The position numbers were made by a program, and so were the translations under genes. The notes beneath the pieces were generated by a model. It had not been told where the DNA came from. It worked only from the letters and a program-made list of their open reading frames with translations, and did no database searches. A DNA stretch of 64,000 nucleotides from VRUE01 sp963705635 (GTDB lineage: Bacteria; Actinomycetota; Thermoleophilia; Solirubrobacterales; 70-9), in NCBI GenBank assembly GCA_963705635.1, contig CAVPKH010000004.1, forward strand, positions 124,001 through 188,000. The letters run 5' to 3'. Positions 24,022-31,567 of the stretch are shown here, piece after piece. Every line of letters begins with the position of its first letter. Position 1 is the first letter of the stretch.

Positions 24022-24842
24022 TTAGAGCCTAGAGCCGATCCCGTCGCTCCGCACTTTTGTGGAACCGAGACTGCTGGCGCCCGAAGGTGGACGCCCAAAA
24101 AGCTCACCCCTCCGGGATCGGCTCTTGAGCGCGGTAATCGCCTCGCTGACGGTGAAGCGGCGCTCGTAGAGGGCGCGGCCGACGATGGCGCCCTCGATAT
24201 TCGGGGCGGCATCCCGGGCCATGGCTTCAAGGTGCGAAAGGTCACCGACACCGCCCGACGCGATTACCTGAGCTTGGGTTGCGGCTGCGATCTGGTTGAG
24301 CTCATCGAGCGCGGGGCCCTCCATCGTGCCGTCAACCTCGATCGCGGTGCAAAGGAATCTTGCGACACCTCGGGAGCTGAGCTCCGCGACGGCCTCGACC
24401 ACCCCCTCCTCACCCACTTCCGTCCAGCCCGCCAGCGACACCTTGCCGTCGCGGGCGTCAACCGAGACCACGACGCGCTCGCCGTGCTGATCGAGCGCCT
24501 GCGCCAGGAAGGCCGGGTCGCGCAGCGCCGCCGTGCCGATCACGACACGCTCCGCCCCAGCATCCAGAACCGCGGCAACCGACTCCGCGTCGCGCAGCCC
24601 GCCGCCGACCTGGATCGGGCAATCGACAGCGGCGGCGATCCTTCGCACCACGTCGAGGTTCTGTGGCGCCCCCGCCTTCGCCCCGTCCAGATCGACCACA
24701 TGCAGAAACTCCGCGCCTTCTCCGGCCCAGCGCTTCGCCGCATCGACCGGATCGGCGTCGTAGGCCGCTCGCGCTCGTAGTCGCCTTGCAGCAGCCGCAC
24801 CGCCTGGCCGCCGCGGATGTCGATTGCCGGGTAGAGGATCAC
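24022..24842 (-). CDS. hisA: Phosphoribosylformimino-AICAR ribotide isomerase HisA, one frameshift and C-terminal extension
   Basis: The GTG at 24842 overlaps the hisH stop (GTGA) and begins ILYPAIDIRGGQAVRLLQGDYERER. The frame then breaks near 24772; one missing base restores AAYDADPVDAAKRW, and the rest (FLHVVDLDGAKAG, CPIQVGGGLRD, VVVSVDARDGKVSLAGW, VIASGGVGDLSHLEAMA, AIVGRALYERRFTVSEAI) is a normal HisA barrel. About 30 residues beyond the usual end (ELFGRPPSGASSLGS and so on) are encoded by a palindromic element at 24031-24125. HisA isomerises ProFAR to PRFAR. Because the rest of the operon is intact, the frameshift may be an assembly error. Confidence 0.88.
24031..24125. repeat. 95-bp palindromic element inside the 3' end of hisA
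   Basis: Perfect 12-nt arms AGAGCCGATCCC (24031-24042) and GGGATCGGCTCT (24114-24125) enclose a core. The core has a further imperfect stem (TGGCGCCCG...GACGCCCA) and opposed CTTTTG/CAAAAAG tracts. The element lies where HisA would normally end and is read in frame, giving HisA a tail. Its layout resembles the 17333-17450 element (outer arms, then a T-tract facing an A-tract, then an inner hairpin), but the sequences differ. Confidence 0.65.
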
Positions 24843-25464
24843 GCCGGGACGGCTGCGCAGATTCCGGCGAAGTTGGAGAGCAGCCGCAGGCCGGCGGCGC
24901 TCGACTTCTCGGGGTGGAACTGGACGCCGAAGACGTTGTCGCGCTCAGCCGCGCAGGCGAAGCGGGCGCCGTAGGTGGCCGTGCCAAGCAAGTCGTCGCT
25001 TCGGGCTGCGGGGCGAATGAGTGGACAGGTAGAAGGGCGTCTCGGAATCCAGGCCCTCGGTCAGGCGTGACTGCTTCTCCCAGCGCACCGGCGCCCAACC
25101 GATGTGCGGGATCTTCAAGCCGGGCGCATTGAGGATGTCGACCTCGCCGCCGAAGCAGGCCGAGGCCCGCGGCGCCGCCCAGCTCGGTGGTCGAGTCGAA
25201 GAGCAGCTGCAGGCCGAGGCAGATGCCGAGGATCGGCGCTCCGGCATCGCGGCGCTCAGCGATCAGCTCATCGAGGCCCAGCTCACGCACGCCCTCCATT
25301 GCCCTGGGGAAGGCGCCCACCCCCGGCAGGATCAGGCCATCGGCAGCGCGGACCGTCGCCGCGTCGTTGGCGATCGTCGCCGTCGCGCCGACGTGCTCGA
25401 GCGCCTTCTCGACCGAGCGCAGGTTGCCCATGCCGTAATCGAGGATGCAAATCCTGGTGGTCAT
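24839..25464 (-). CDS. hisH: Imidazole glycerol phosphate synthase glutaminase subunit HisH, three frameshifts
   Basis: The ATG at 25464 begins TTRICILDYGMGNLRSVEKA, then LILPGVGAFPRAM and the glutaminase nucleophile motif PILGICLGLQLLFD. The frame breaks near 25157 (one extra base), 25024 and 24998 (one missing base each). Reading across them recovers GGEVDILNAPGLKIPHIGW, VHSFAPQPEA, DDLLGTATYGARFACA and the catalytic His motif GVQFHPEKSSAAGLRLLSNF, ending VPA-stop at 24839. All active-site motifs survive, so either the gene has very recently decayed or the assembly is wrong here. HisH supplies ammonia to HisF. Confidence 0.85.
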
Positions 25465-25470
25465 ATCGCT

Positions 25471-26052
25471 CAAAGTTCCCTTGGTCGAAGGCACACCGCT
25501 CTCCTCGGGGTCGACCGAGACCGCCACGCGCAGGGCGCGGGCGAAGGCCTTGAAGCAGCCCTCGATCATGTGGTGGGCGTTGGTCCCGTAGCGGACCGAG
25601 ACGTGCAGGGTGAGCTTGGCGCTGTTGGCGACGGCGCGGAAGAACTCCTCGGCCAGCTCGGTGTCGAAGCCGGCGATCGACGTCGTCGGCAGCTCGGCCT
25701 TGAAGACGCACAGGGGCCGGCCGGAGATGTCGATCGCGCACTCCGCCAGCGACTCGTCCATCGGCACCACGGCTGAGCCGTAGCGCCTGATCCCCGCCCG
25801 GTCACCGAGCGCCTCGTCGAGCGCCTGGCCGAGCACGATGCCGACGTCCTCGACCGTGTGGTGGGCGCCGGTCTCGAGATCGCCGTTCGCCTCGACCCTG
25901 AGGCCGAGGTGCCCGTGGCGGGCGAGCAGGTCGAGCATGTGGTCGAGGAAGCCGACGCCGGTGGCCGCGCTCGACTCCCCCCCGTCGAGGTCGAGCGCGA
26001 GCTTGATCTGCGTCTCGGCGGTGCTGCGCTCTCTGCTGGCTGTGCGGCTCAT
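25471..26052 (-). CDS. hisB: Imidazoleglycerol-phosphate dehydratase HisB, stop codon missing
   Basis: The ATG at 26052 overlaps the hisD stop (ATGA). The protein shows both metal-binding repeats: GVGFLDHMLDLLARHGHL with HHTVEDVGIVLGQAL, and HVSVRYGTNAHHMIEGCFKAFARAL. It reaches the usual family end VPSTKGTL, but no stop follows; AGC-GAT then leads straight into the hisH ATG in the same frame. One extra base after the final TTG would make TGA. HisB is the monofunctional dehydratase (about 194 aa). Confidence 0.92.
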
Positions 26053-27320
26053 GGCTTGGTCCTAATCATCGCTGACTCGCCGTGAACGGGGAATCCCTCG
26101 GCGCGGGCCAGGCGGTCGACGTGTGGGGCAAGCTTCGACGCCGCCTCAGCGGGAACCTCCACGGTGGCGATCTTGCGGCGGAAGGCAGCGGGCCCGAGCG
26201 GGCCCGAGAAGCGGCCGGCGCCAGCGGTCGGAAGGACGTGGTTGGAGCCGGCGACGTAGTCGCCAAAGGCGGTGGCACCGTGGCGGCCGGCGAAGACGCA
26301 GCCAGCGGTGGTGACCCGCTCGGCGAGCAGCGCCGCATCCTCCTCGAACAGCTCCAGGTGCTCGGGCGCGAAGGCGTTGGCAAGGTCGATCGCGTCGCTC
26401 AGGTCGGGCACCTGAACCAGTGCCAGCGGCGCGTCGCCGACCCCTGGGCGCTCGGCAGCGGCGCGCTCCGTCGCCGTCGCCACCGCCTCCAACACGGCCT
26501 CCTCGACCGCGACCGCGACCAGCGGCCCCTCGGCGCCGTGCTCGGCCTGGGCGCAGAGATCGAGCGCCGCCCACTCGGGATCGGTGCCGTCGCCGGCGAC
26601 CAGCATCAGCTCGGAGGGACCGGCGAGCGAGTCGATCCCGACGGCGCCGGACACCGCCCGCTTCGCCTCGCGCACCCAGGCGTTGCCGGGCCCGGCGACC
26701 ACGTCGACGGCGGAGATCGTCTCGGTGCCGAAGGCGAGGGCGAAGATCGCCTGAGCGCCGCCAATCGCGTAGACCTCATCGACCCCGCAGAGCGCCGCCG
26801 CAGCAAGGACCAGCGGGGCGACGGTGCCGTCGGGCCCGGGCGGCGTGGCGAGCACGAGCCGCTCGACCCCCGCGACCCGCGCTGGAATCGCGCACATCAG
26901 CACGCTCGACGGGTAGGCGGCGCGGCCGCCCGGCGCGTAGAGGCCGGCGGCGCCAACCGCGACCTCGCGCACCGTGACGCTCTGTCCCTGCTCCAGCTCG
27001 ACGTCGCGAGGCGCCGCGTCGATCTGGGCCTCGGCGACAGCGCCAATATTGGCCGCCGCCAATTCCAGCGACTCGCGCAACTGCGGGTCCAAGCCCGCGA
27101 GGGCCGCGGTCAGCGCCGCGGAATCGACCCGCAGCGAGGCCGGCGCGCTCTCGGTCGCATCGAAGCGCGCCGTCAGTCGCAGCAGCGCCTCGTCGCCGCC
27201 CTCGCGAACTTCGCGCTCAATCGCGGCGACGTCGACCTGCGGCGCCGACTCCGCCGTCCAGCGGCGGATCGCCGCCGCGGTCCCGGCGGCTCCCTCCCAC
27301 TCGAAGTCCCGACGCCTCAT
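26049..27320 (-). CDS. hisD: Histidinol dehydrogenase
   Basis: The 423-aa protein starts at ATG 27320, overlapping the hisG stop (ATGA). Motifs are GAAGLYAPGGRAAYPSSVLM, DEVYAIGGAQAIFALAFGT, VDVVAGPGNAWVREAKR, GIDSLAGPSELMLVA, the Zn-site segment CAQAEHG, and the C-terminal GATAFGDYVAGSNHVLPT. It oxidises histidinol to histidine in two NAD-dependent steps, the last steps of the pathway. It has no frame problems, unlike the genes downstream of it. Confidence 0.97.
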   Translation of the reverse strand: MRRRDFEWEGAAGTAAAIRRWTAESAPQVDVAAIEREVREGGDEALLRLTARFDATESAPASLRVDSAALTAALAGLDPQLRESLELAAANIGAVAEAQIDAAPRDVELEQGQSVTVREVAVGAAGLYAPGGRAAYPSSVLMCAIPARVAGVERLVLATPPGPDGTVAPLVLAAAALCGVDEVYAIGGAQAIFALAFGTETISAVDVVAGPGNAWVREAKRAVSGAVGIDSLAGPSELMLVAGDGTDPEWAALDLCAQAEHGAEGPLVAVAVEEAVLEAVATATERAAAERPGVGDAPLALVQVPDLSDAIDLANAFAPEHLELFEEDAALLAERVTTAGCVFAGRHGATAFGDYVAGSNHVLPTAGAGRFSGPLGPAAFRRKIATVEVPAEAASKLAPHVDRLARAEGFPVHGESAMIRTKP

Positions 27321-27997
27321 CCTCCGAGGCCCTGGCGCAGTTTCGCCGTCAGCCCGTCGACCTCCCGTGCTCGCAGCTTGTGGGCAACGCGGTTGGCGAC
27401 GAAACGGGCGGTGCACTCGAGGATCTCCTCGCGCACCTCGAGGTCGTTCTCTTCCAGGGTGCGGCCGGTCGCGACCAGATCGACGATGCCGTCGGCGAGG
27501 CCGATCAACGGCGCCAGCTCGACCGAGCCCTTGACCTCGATCACCTCGACCTGGCGGCCGGTGCGCTCGAAGTGGCGTTCGGCGATGCGCGGGTACTTGG
27601 TCGCGATCCGCATCATCCCCAGGCGGCGCTCGGACTCGCCCAGGCGCTCGTCGCCAACCCGCCCGGCGAGGACCATGCGGCAGCGGCCGAAGCCGAGGTC
27701 GAGCAGCTCGTAGACGACCCGGTCGTGCTGCTCCAGCAGCACGTCCTTGCCGGTGATGCCGACGTCGGCGGCGCCGGCCTCGACGTAGGTGGGCACGTCG
27801 GAGGGCCGCATCGTGACCAGGGTGATCTCCTCGCCCTCGAAGATCAGCGAGCGCGACTCGCCGCGCACCGCGCTGGTGTCGATTCCAATCCCGTCGAGCA
27901 CGTCGAGCGTCTCACCGAGCAGGGCGCCGCGCGGCACGGCGATCTTCAGCGGACCGTCGGCCTTGGCCCGGCCCATGCCGGCGACCTCAACGCTCAC
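27317..27997 (-). CDS. hisG: ATP phosphoribosyltransferase, short form HisG(S)
   Basis: The 226-aa protein lacks the C-terminal histidine-binding domain of long HisG. Motifs are KIAVPRGALLGETLDVL, MRPSDVPTYVEAGAADVGITGKDVLLE, IATKYPRIAERHF and VIEVKGSVELAPLIGLADGIVDLVATGRTL. The GTG at 27997 overlaps the hisZ stop. Short HisG requires HisZ as regulatory partner, and hisZ is directly upstream. It starts histidine synthesis from ATP and PRPP. Confidence 0.96.
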   Translation of the reverse strand: MSVEVAGMGRAKADGPLKIAVPRGALLGETLDVLDGIGIDTSAVRGESRSLIFEGEEITLVTMRPSDVPTYVEAGAADVGITGKDVLLEQHDRVVYELLDLGFGRCRMVLAGRVGDERLGESERRLGMMRIATKYPRIAERHFERTGRQVEVIEVKGSVELAPLIGLADGIVDLVATGRTLEENDLEVREEILECTARFVANRVAHKLRAREVDGLTAKLRQGLGG

Positions 27998-28989
27998 GGG
28001 CGCTCACCTCGGCGCGGCTCCTCCTCCATCTGGGCGACGTGGACCCGCTCCAGATAGAGGGCGAATCCCGCCGCGGGCAGGTCGACGCCGAAGCGCTTCA
28101 GCAGCCCGTCATAGCGGCCGCCGCCACCGAGGACGTGGCCAAGCGCCGGGTCGTAGACCTCGAGGATGGCGCCGCTGTAGTAGCCGAGGTCGCGCAGCAG
28201 GCCGAGGTCGATCTGGACCCGATCGGCGGCTCCCCGCGCCTCCAGCGCCTCGAAGGTCTCCCCCAGCCTGGCCGTTGCCCGTTTGACCGCGGCGCCGCCC
28301 ATCGAGCGCGCCTGCTCCAGCACCTCGCGGCCGCCGCGCAGCTGCGAGAGGGCCATGCAGGTGGCGACCTGCTCGTCGCTGACCCGATCCAGCTCGGACA
28401 GCTCGGTCTCGAGTCCAACCAGGTCGTGGGCGGCGAGGCGGCCGAGGAGCGAGTCGCGCGCCTCGCCGTCGATTCCGAACTCGGCCAGCAGCTGACGGTA
28501 GAGATCGGCGTCGCCGAGGCCGATCACGGCCCGGTCGAGCCCGGCGGCGCCAAGGGCCGCCTCGAGCACCTCGATCACCTCCACGGTCCCCTCCGGCGCC
28601 GGGGCGCCGATCAGCTCCACTCCGGCCTGAGCGAACTCGCGCATCTGACCGCGCTGGGGGCGCACCGCCCGGAAGGCGTTGGCCAGGTAGCAGAGCCGCA
28701 GCGGTGGCTCGGCGCCGGCGTAGCGGCTGGCGACGAGCCGGGCGATCGGCACGGTCATGTCGGAGCGCAGGGCGAGCAGGTCGCCGCGCTCGTCGAAGAA
28801 GCGGTAGGCGGAGTCAGCGGTGCGCCCGTCGCCGCGGGCCAGCACCTCGTCGTACTCGATCGCCGGCGTCGACACCTCGCCGTAGCCGCGCCCCTCGAAG
28901 ACGTCGATCAGCGCCAGGTGCAGGCGCCGCAGCTCCCGCATCTCGTCGGGCAGCACGTCGCGCGTTCCTGGTGGGATCGGATGGATCAT
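27994..28989 (-). CDS. hisZ: ATP phosphoribosyltransferase regulatory subunit HisZ
   Basis: The 331-aa protein resembles the catalytic core of histidyl-tRNA synthetase: PPGTRDVLPDEM, RFFDERGDLLALRSDMTVPIARLVA (motif 2 region), QREFAQAGVELIGA-type motif seen as MREFAQAGVELIGAPAP, and DLGLLRDLGYYSGAILEVYDP with GGGGRYDGLL. It lacks the C-terminal anticodon-binding domain of HisRS, and sits directly upstream of short-form hisG, which defines HisZ. It forms a hetero-octamer with HisG and confers feedback control by histidine. Confidence 0.95.
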   Translation of the reverse strand: MIHPIPPGTRDVLPDEMRELRRLHLALIDVFEGRGYGEVSTPAIEYDEVLARGDGRTADSAYRFFDERGDLLALRSDMTVPIARLVASRYAGAEPPLRLCYLANAFRAVRPQRGQMREFAQAGVELIGAPAPEGTVEVIEVLEAALGAAGLDRAVIGLGDADLYRQLLAEFGIDGEARDSLLGRLAAHDLVGLETELSELDRVSDEQVATCMALSQLRGGREVLEQARSMGGAAVKRATARLGETFEALEARGAADRVQIDLGLLRDLGYYSGAILEVYDPALGHVLGGGGRYDGLLKRFGVDLPAAGFALYLERVHVAQMEEEPRRGERP

Positions 28990-29025
28990 CCGCCGGACCT
29001 TACGAGAGCGGGCGCGAAAGCCCTG

Positions 29026-30324
29026 CTAGGCAGGGACCTCTGACGAGACCCGTTCAATCCGGGCGCCGAGCCCGCGCAGGCGCTCGTCGATCTGCTCGTA
29101 GCCACGGTCGATCTGGCGGATGTTGCCGATCTCCGAGGTCCCCTCGGCGGCGAGGGCAGCGATGAGCATCGCCATCCCGGCACGGATGTCGGGGCTCTCC
29201 ACCCGTTCCCCATGAAGCCGGCTCGGACCGCTGACGATCGCCCTGTGGGGATCGCACAGCGTGATCCGAGCGCCCATGGCGACCAGCTTGTCGACGAAGA
29301 AGAGGCGGTTCTCGAACATCTTCTCGAAGATCAGGATCTCGCCGTCCGCCTGGGTGGCGAGGGCGAGGGCGATCGAGGTGAGATCGGCCGGGAAGGCCGG
29401 CCAGGGCCCGTCCTCGATCTTCGGGATCGCGTCGCCGAGGTCGGACTGGACGCGCAGGCGCTGGCCGGGCGGAACAATCATGTCCTTGCCCTCGATCTCC
29501 GAGCGCAGGCCGAGCCGGCGGAACTGGCGACGGACCATGAGCAGATCGGCGGGCTCGACGTCGCGGATGCGCACCTCGCCACCGGTGGCGGCGGCGAGGG
29601 CCATGAAGCTGCCGACCTCGATGTGGTCGGCGCAGATCGTGTGCTCGGCGCCGCCGAGCTTGTCGCGGCCGTGCACCGTCATCACGTTGGAGCCGATGCC
29701 GTCAACCTGAGCGCCCATCGCGCAGAGCAGGCGGGCGAGGTCCTGAACGTGCGGCTCGGAGGCAGCGTTTTCGATCGTCGTCGGCCCCGGCGTCAGCGCC
29801 GCCGCCATCAGCGCGTTCTCGGTCCCCATCACCGAGGGCTCGTCCATGAAGATGCGGCAGGGGCAGAGGCCGCCGGAGGGCGCGCTGAGCTCGATCCAGC
29901 GGTCGCCGTCGACCCGGGCGCCGAGGTCCTTGAAGGCGTCGAGGTGGGCGTCGAGGCGGCGACGGCCGATGAAATCGCCGCCCGGTGGTGGCATCCGCGC
30001 CTCGCCGAAGCGGGCAAGCAGCGGCCCGGCGAGCAGGAAGGAGGCGCGGATCTGCTTCGAGAGGTCCTCGTCGACGGCGACGTCGGTGACGCCGGCGGCG
30101 CGGAGGCGGACGCTGTTGTCGGCGACCCAGGCAACCTCGACCCCAAGCCGCTCCAGCAAGGCGATCTGCGCCTCGGTATCGCGAATTCGCGGCACCCGGT
30201 GCAGCAGCAACTCCTCCTCGGTGAGCAGGCAGGCGGCGAGGATCGGCAGGGCCGCGTTCTTGTTACCGGCAACCGTCAGCTCCCCAGAGAGCTGAGCTCC
30301 GCCTTGGATGACGAATTTCTCCAT
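29026..30324 (-). CDS. murA: UDP-N-acetylglucosamine 1-carboxyvinyltransferase MurA, Cys-to-Asp active site
   Basis: The 432-aa protein has VAGNKNAALPILAACLL at the N-terminus, KQIRASFLLAGPLLARFGEA, and IENAASEPHVQDLARLL. In the catalytic loop, most MurA enzymes have PGGCAIG with a Cys that fosfomycin alkylates. Here the loop reads PPGGDFIGRRRLDAHL, with Asp at that position. The same substitution occurs in MurA of Mycobacterium tuberculosis and Chlamydia and gives fosfomycin-insensitive enzymes. It makes the first committed peptidoglycan precursor. It lies 36 nt upstream of hisZ on the same strand, and may share transcription with the his genes. Confidence 0.95.
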   Translation of the reverse strand: MEKFVIQGGAQLSGELTVAGNKNAALPILAACLLTEEELLLHRVPRIRDTEAQIALLERLGVEVAWVADNSVRLRAAGVTDVAVDEDLSKQIRASFLLAGPLLARFGEARMPPPGGDFIGRRRLDAHLDAFKDLGARVDGDRWIELSAPSGGLCPCRIFMDEPSVMGTENALMAAALTPGPTTIENAASEPHVQDLARLLCAMGAQVDGIGSNVMTVHGRDKLGGAEHTICADHIEVGSFMALAAATGGEVRIRDVEPADLLMVRRQFRRLGLRSEIEGKDMIVPPGQRLRVQSDLGDAIPKIEDGPWPAFPADLTSIALALATQADGEILIFEKMFENRLFFVDKLVAMGARITLCDPHRAIVSGPSRLHGERVESPDIRAGMAMLIAALAAEGTSEIGNIRQIDRGYEQIDERLRGLGARIERVSSEVPA

Positions 30325-30350
30325 CGGTTCCGGCTAGGGTAACGACCGGC

Positions 30351-31355
30351 ATGCGGAGAGGCTGGAAGATCCTGATCGGCGTCGTGGCGGTCCTCGTCGT
30401 GCTGCTGATCCTCAACGCGCTCAGCGTCGACCACGAAACCAAGTCGGCCGCGGTGACCGAACCGAGCGGGAAGATCCTCGACCTCCCCGGGGGCGATCTC
30501 GAGGTGGTCGAACACGGGCCCAGGTACGCCAACCCGATCGTCCTCATCCACTGCTTCACCTGCGCGATCAACTACTGGGACGCGATGACCCCGCGGCTCG
30601 CCCGCGGCCACCGCGTGATCGCAATCGACCTGCTCGGCCACGGCGGCTCGGAAAAGCCCAAGTCCGGCTACTCGGTCCCCAACCAAGCCGACCTGGTCGC
30701 CAGCGCCCTGGACAAGCTCGACGTCAGCGACGCCGAGGTGGTGGGCCACTCGCTGGGCGGCGCCGTGGCGGTGGCACTTGCCCAGCAATCGCCCCAGCTC
30801 GTCAACCGCGTGGTCATCGTCGACACGCCGCCGACCCACGAAGAGGGCGACCTCGGCCTCGTCGCCAAGCTCGGCTTCGCCCCGGTGATCGGCGAGGCGT
30901 TCTGGCGGATCAAGCCCGATTTCGCCGTCAAGAAGGGCCTCGAGGTGGCCTTCGCGCCCGGATTCGACGTTCCCGACGCCTTCGTCGAGGACGTCGACCG
31001 GATGACCTTCAACGCCTACGACGACTCTCCCAGCGGCTTCGACGACTACACCAAGGAAGAGCCCCTGGATCGGCGCATGGCGGAAACGGGTAAGCCACTA
31101 CTGGTGATCATGGGCGCCGAGGAGCAGATAATCGACGAACCGGCCAAGCGGCTGGCCGAATACCGGGCGAACGTCCCCGGCGCCAAGACCAAGCTGATCG
31201 CCGGCTCCGGGCACTCGCCCAACGTCGAGAAACCGGCGCAGACCGCCGCCCTGGTCCTCGCATTTGCCCCTCCGAAGCCGATTGCCCCGCCGCCGCCGGA
31301 CCGCGTCGTGCAAGACCGTTTGCAGACTCAGCATGGCGTCCGGAAGCGCCCCTAG
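30351..31355 (+). CDS. Membrane-anchored alpha/beta hydrolase
   Basis: The 334-aa protein has an N-terminal membrane helix (residues 6-25, ILIGVVAVLVVLLILNALS) and an extracellular alpha/beta-hydrolase domain: oxyanion region PIVLIHCFTCAINYWD, DLLGHGGSEKP, nucleophile elbow VVGHSLGGAVAVALA, and catalytic His in GSGHSPNVEKPAQ. The last 35 residues are Pro/Arg-rich. The substrate cannot be inferred. The start is only about 10 nt after TAGGGT (30335-30340), a -10 candidate, so the mRNA may be nearly leaderless. It is divergent from murA. Confidence 0.88.
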   Translation: MRRGWKILIGVVAVLVVLLILNALSVDHETKSAAVTEPSGKILDLPGGDLEVVEHGPRYANPIVLIHCFTCAINYWDAMTPRLARGHRVIAIDLLGHGGSEKPKSGYSVPNQADLVASALDKLDVSDAEVVGHSLGGAVAVALAQQSPQLVNRVVIVDTPPTHEEGDLGLVAKLGFAPVIGEAFWRIKPDFAVKKGLEVAFAPGFDVPDAFVEDVDRMTFNAYDDSPSGFDDYTKEEPLDRRMAETGKPLLVIMGAEEQIIDEPAKRLAEYRANVPGAKTKLIAGSGHSPNVEKPAQTAALVLAFAPPKPIAPPPPDRVVQDRLQTQHGVRKRP

Positions 31356-31366
31356 GTTACGAACCT

Positions 31367-31564
31367 ATGTTCGATTCAAAGACAAACCTAAGCGCCCGCC
31401 TGGCCGACGCCGTCGACCTGCTGATCGACTTCGCCACGCTCGGCGAGTACGGCCTGGAGCTCGCCGCAAGGCCGGCTCCGGGTTGCCAGTCTCGCCGTCG
31501 CCCGCACCCCGCTCAGCCGACCGCTCGGCGGACCGTCGAGCGCAGCTTCGCCTTCCGCAACTAG
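31367..31564 (+). CDS. Small hypothetical protein, 65 aa
   Basis: This short ORF fills the gap between two hydrolase genes. The first 35 residues look like an amphipathic protein segment (NLSARLADAVDLLIDFATLGEYGLEL), while the rest is Arg/Pro-rich and could be a wrong-frame tail. TAGGTT (31353-31358), overlapping the upstream stop codon, could act as its -10. No ribosome-binding site is evident. I do not recognise a family. Confidence 0.4.
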   Translation: MFDSKTNLSARLADAVDLLIDFATLGEYGLELAARPAPGCQSRRRPHPAQPTARRTVERSFAFRN

Positions 31565-31567
31565 GCG

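Noticed and set aside
26082..27713. Long plus-strand open frame opposite hisD and hisG
   Set aside because: Shadow of high-GC genes on the minus strand; no family motif.
29212..30342. 376-codon plus-strand open frame opposite murA
   Set aside because: Antisense shadow of a well-conserved gene; the translation is Gly/Arg/Asp-rich without motifs.
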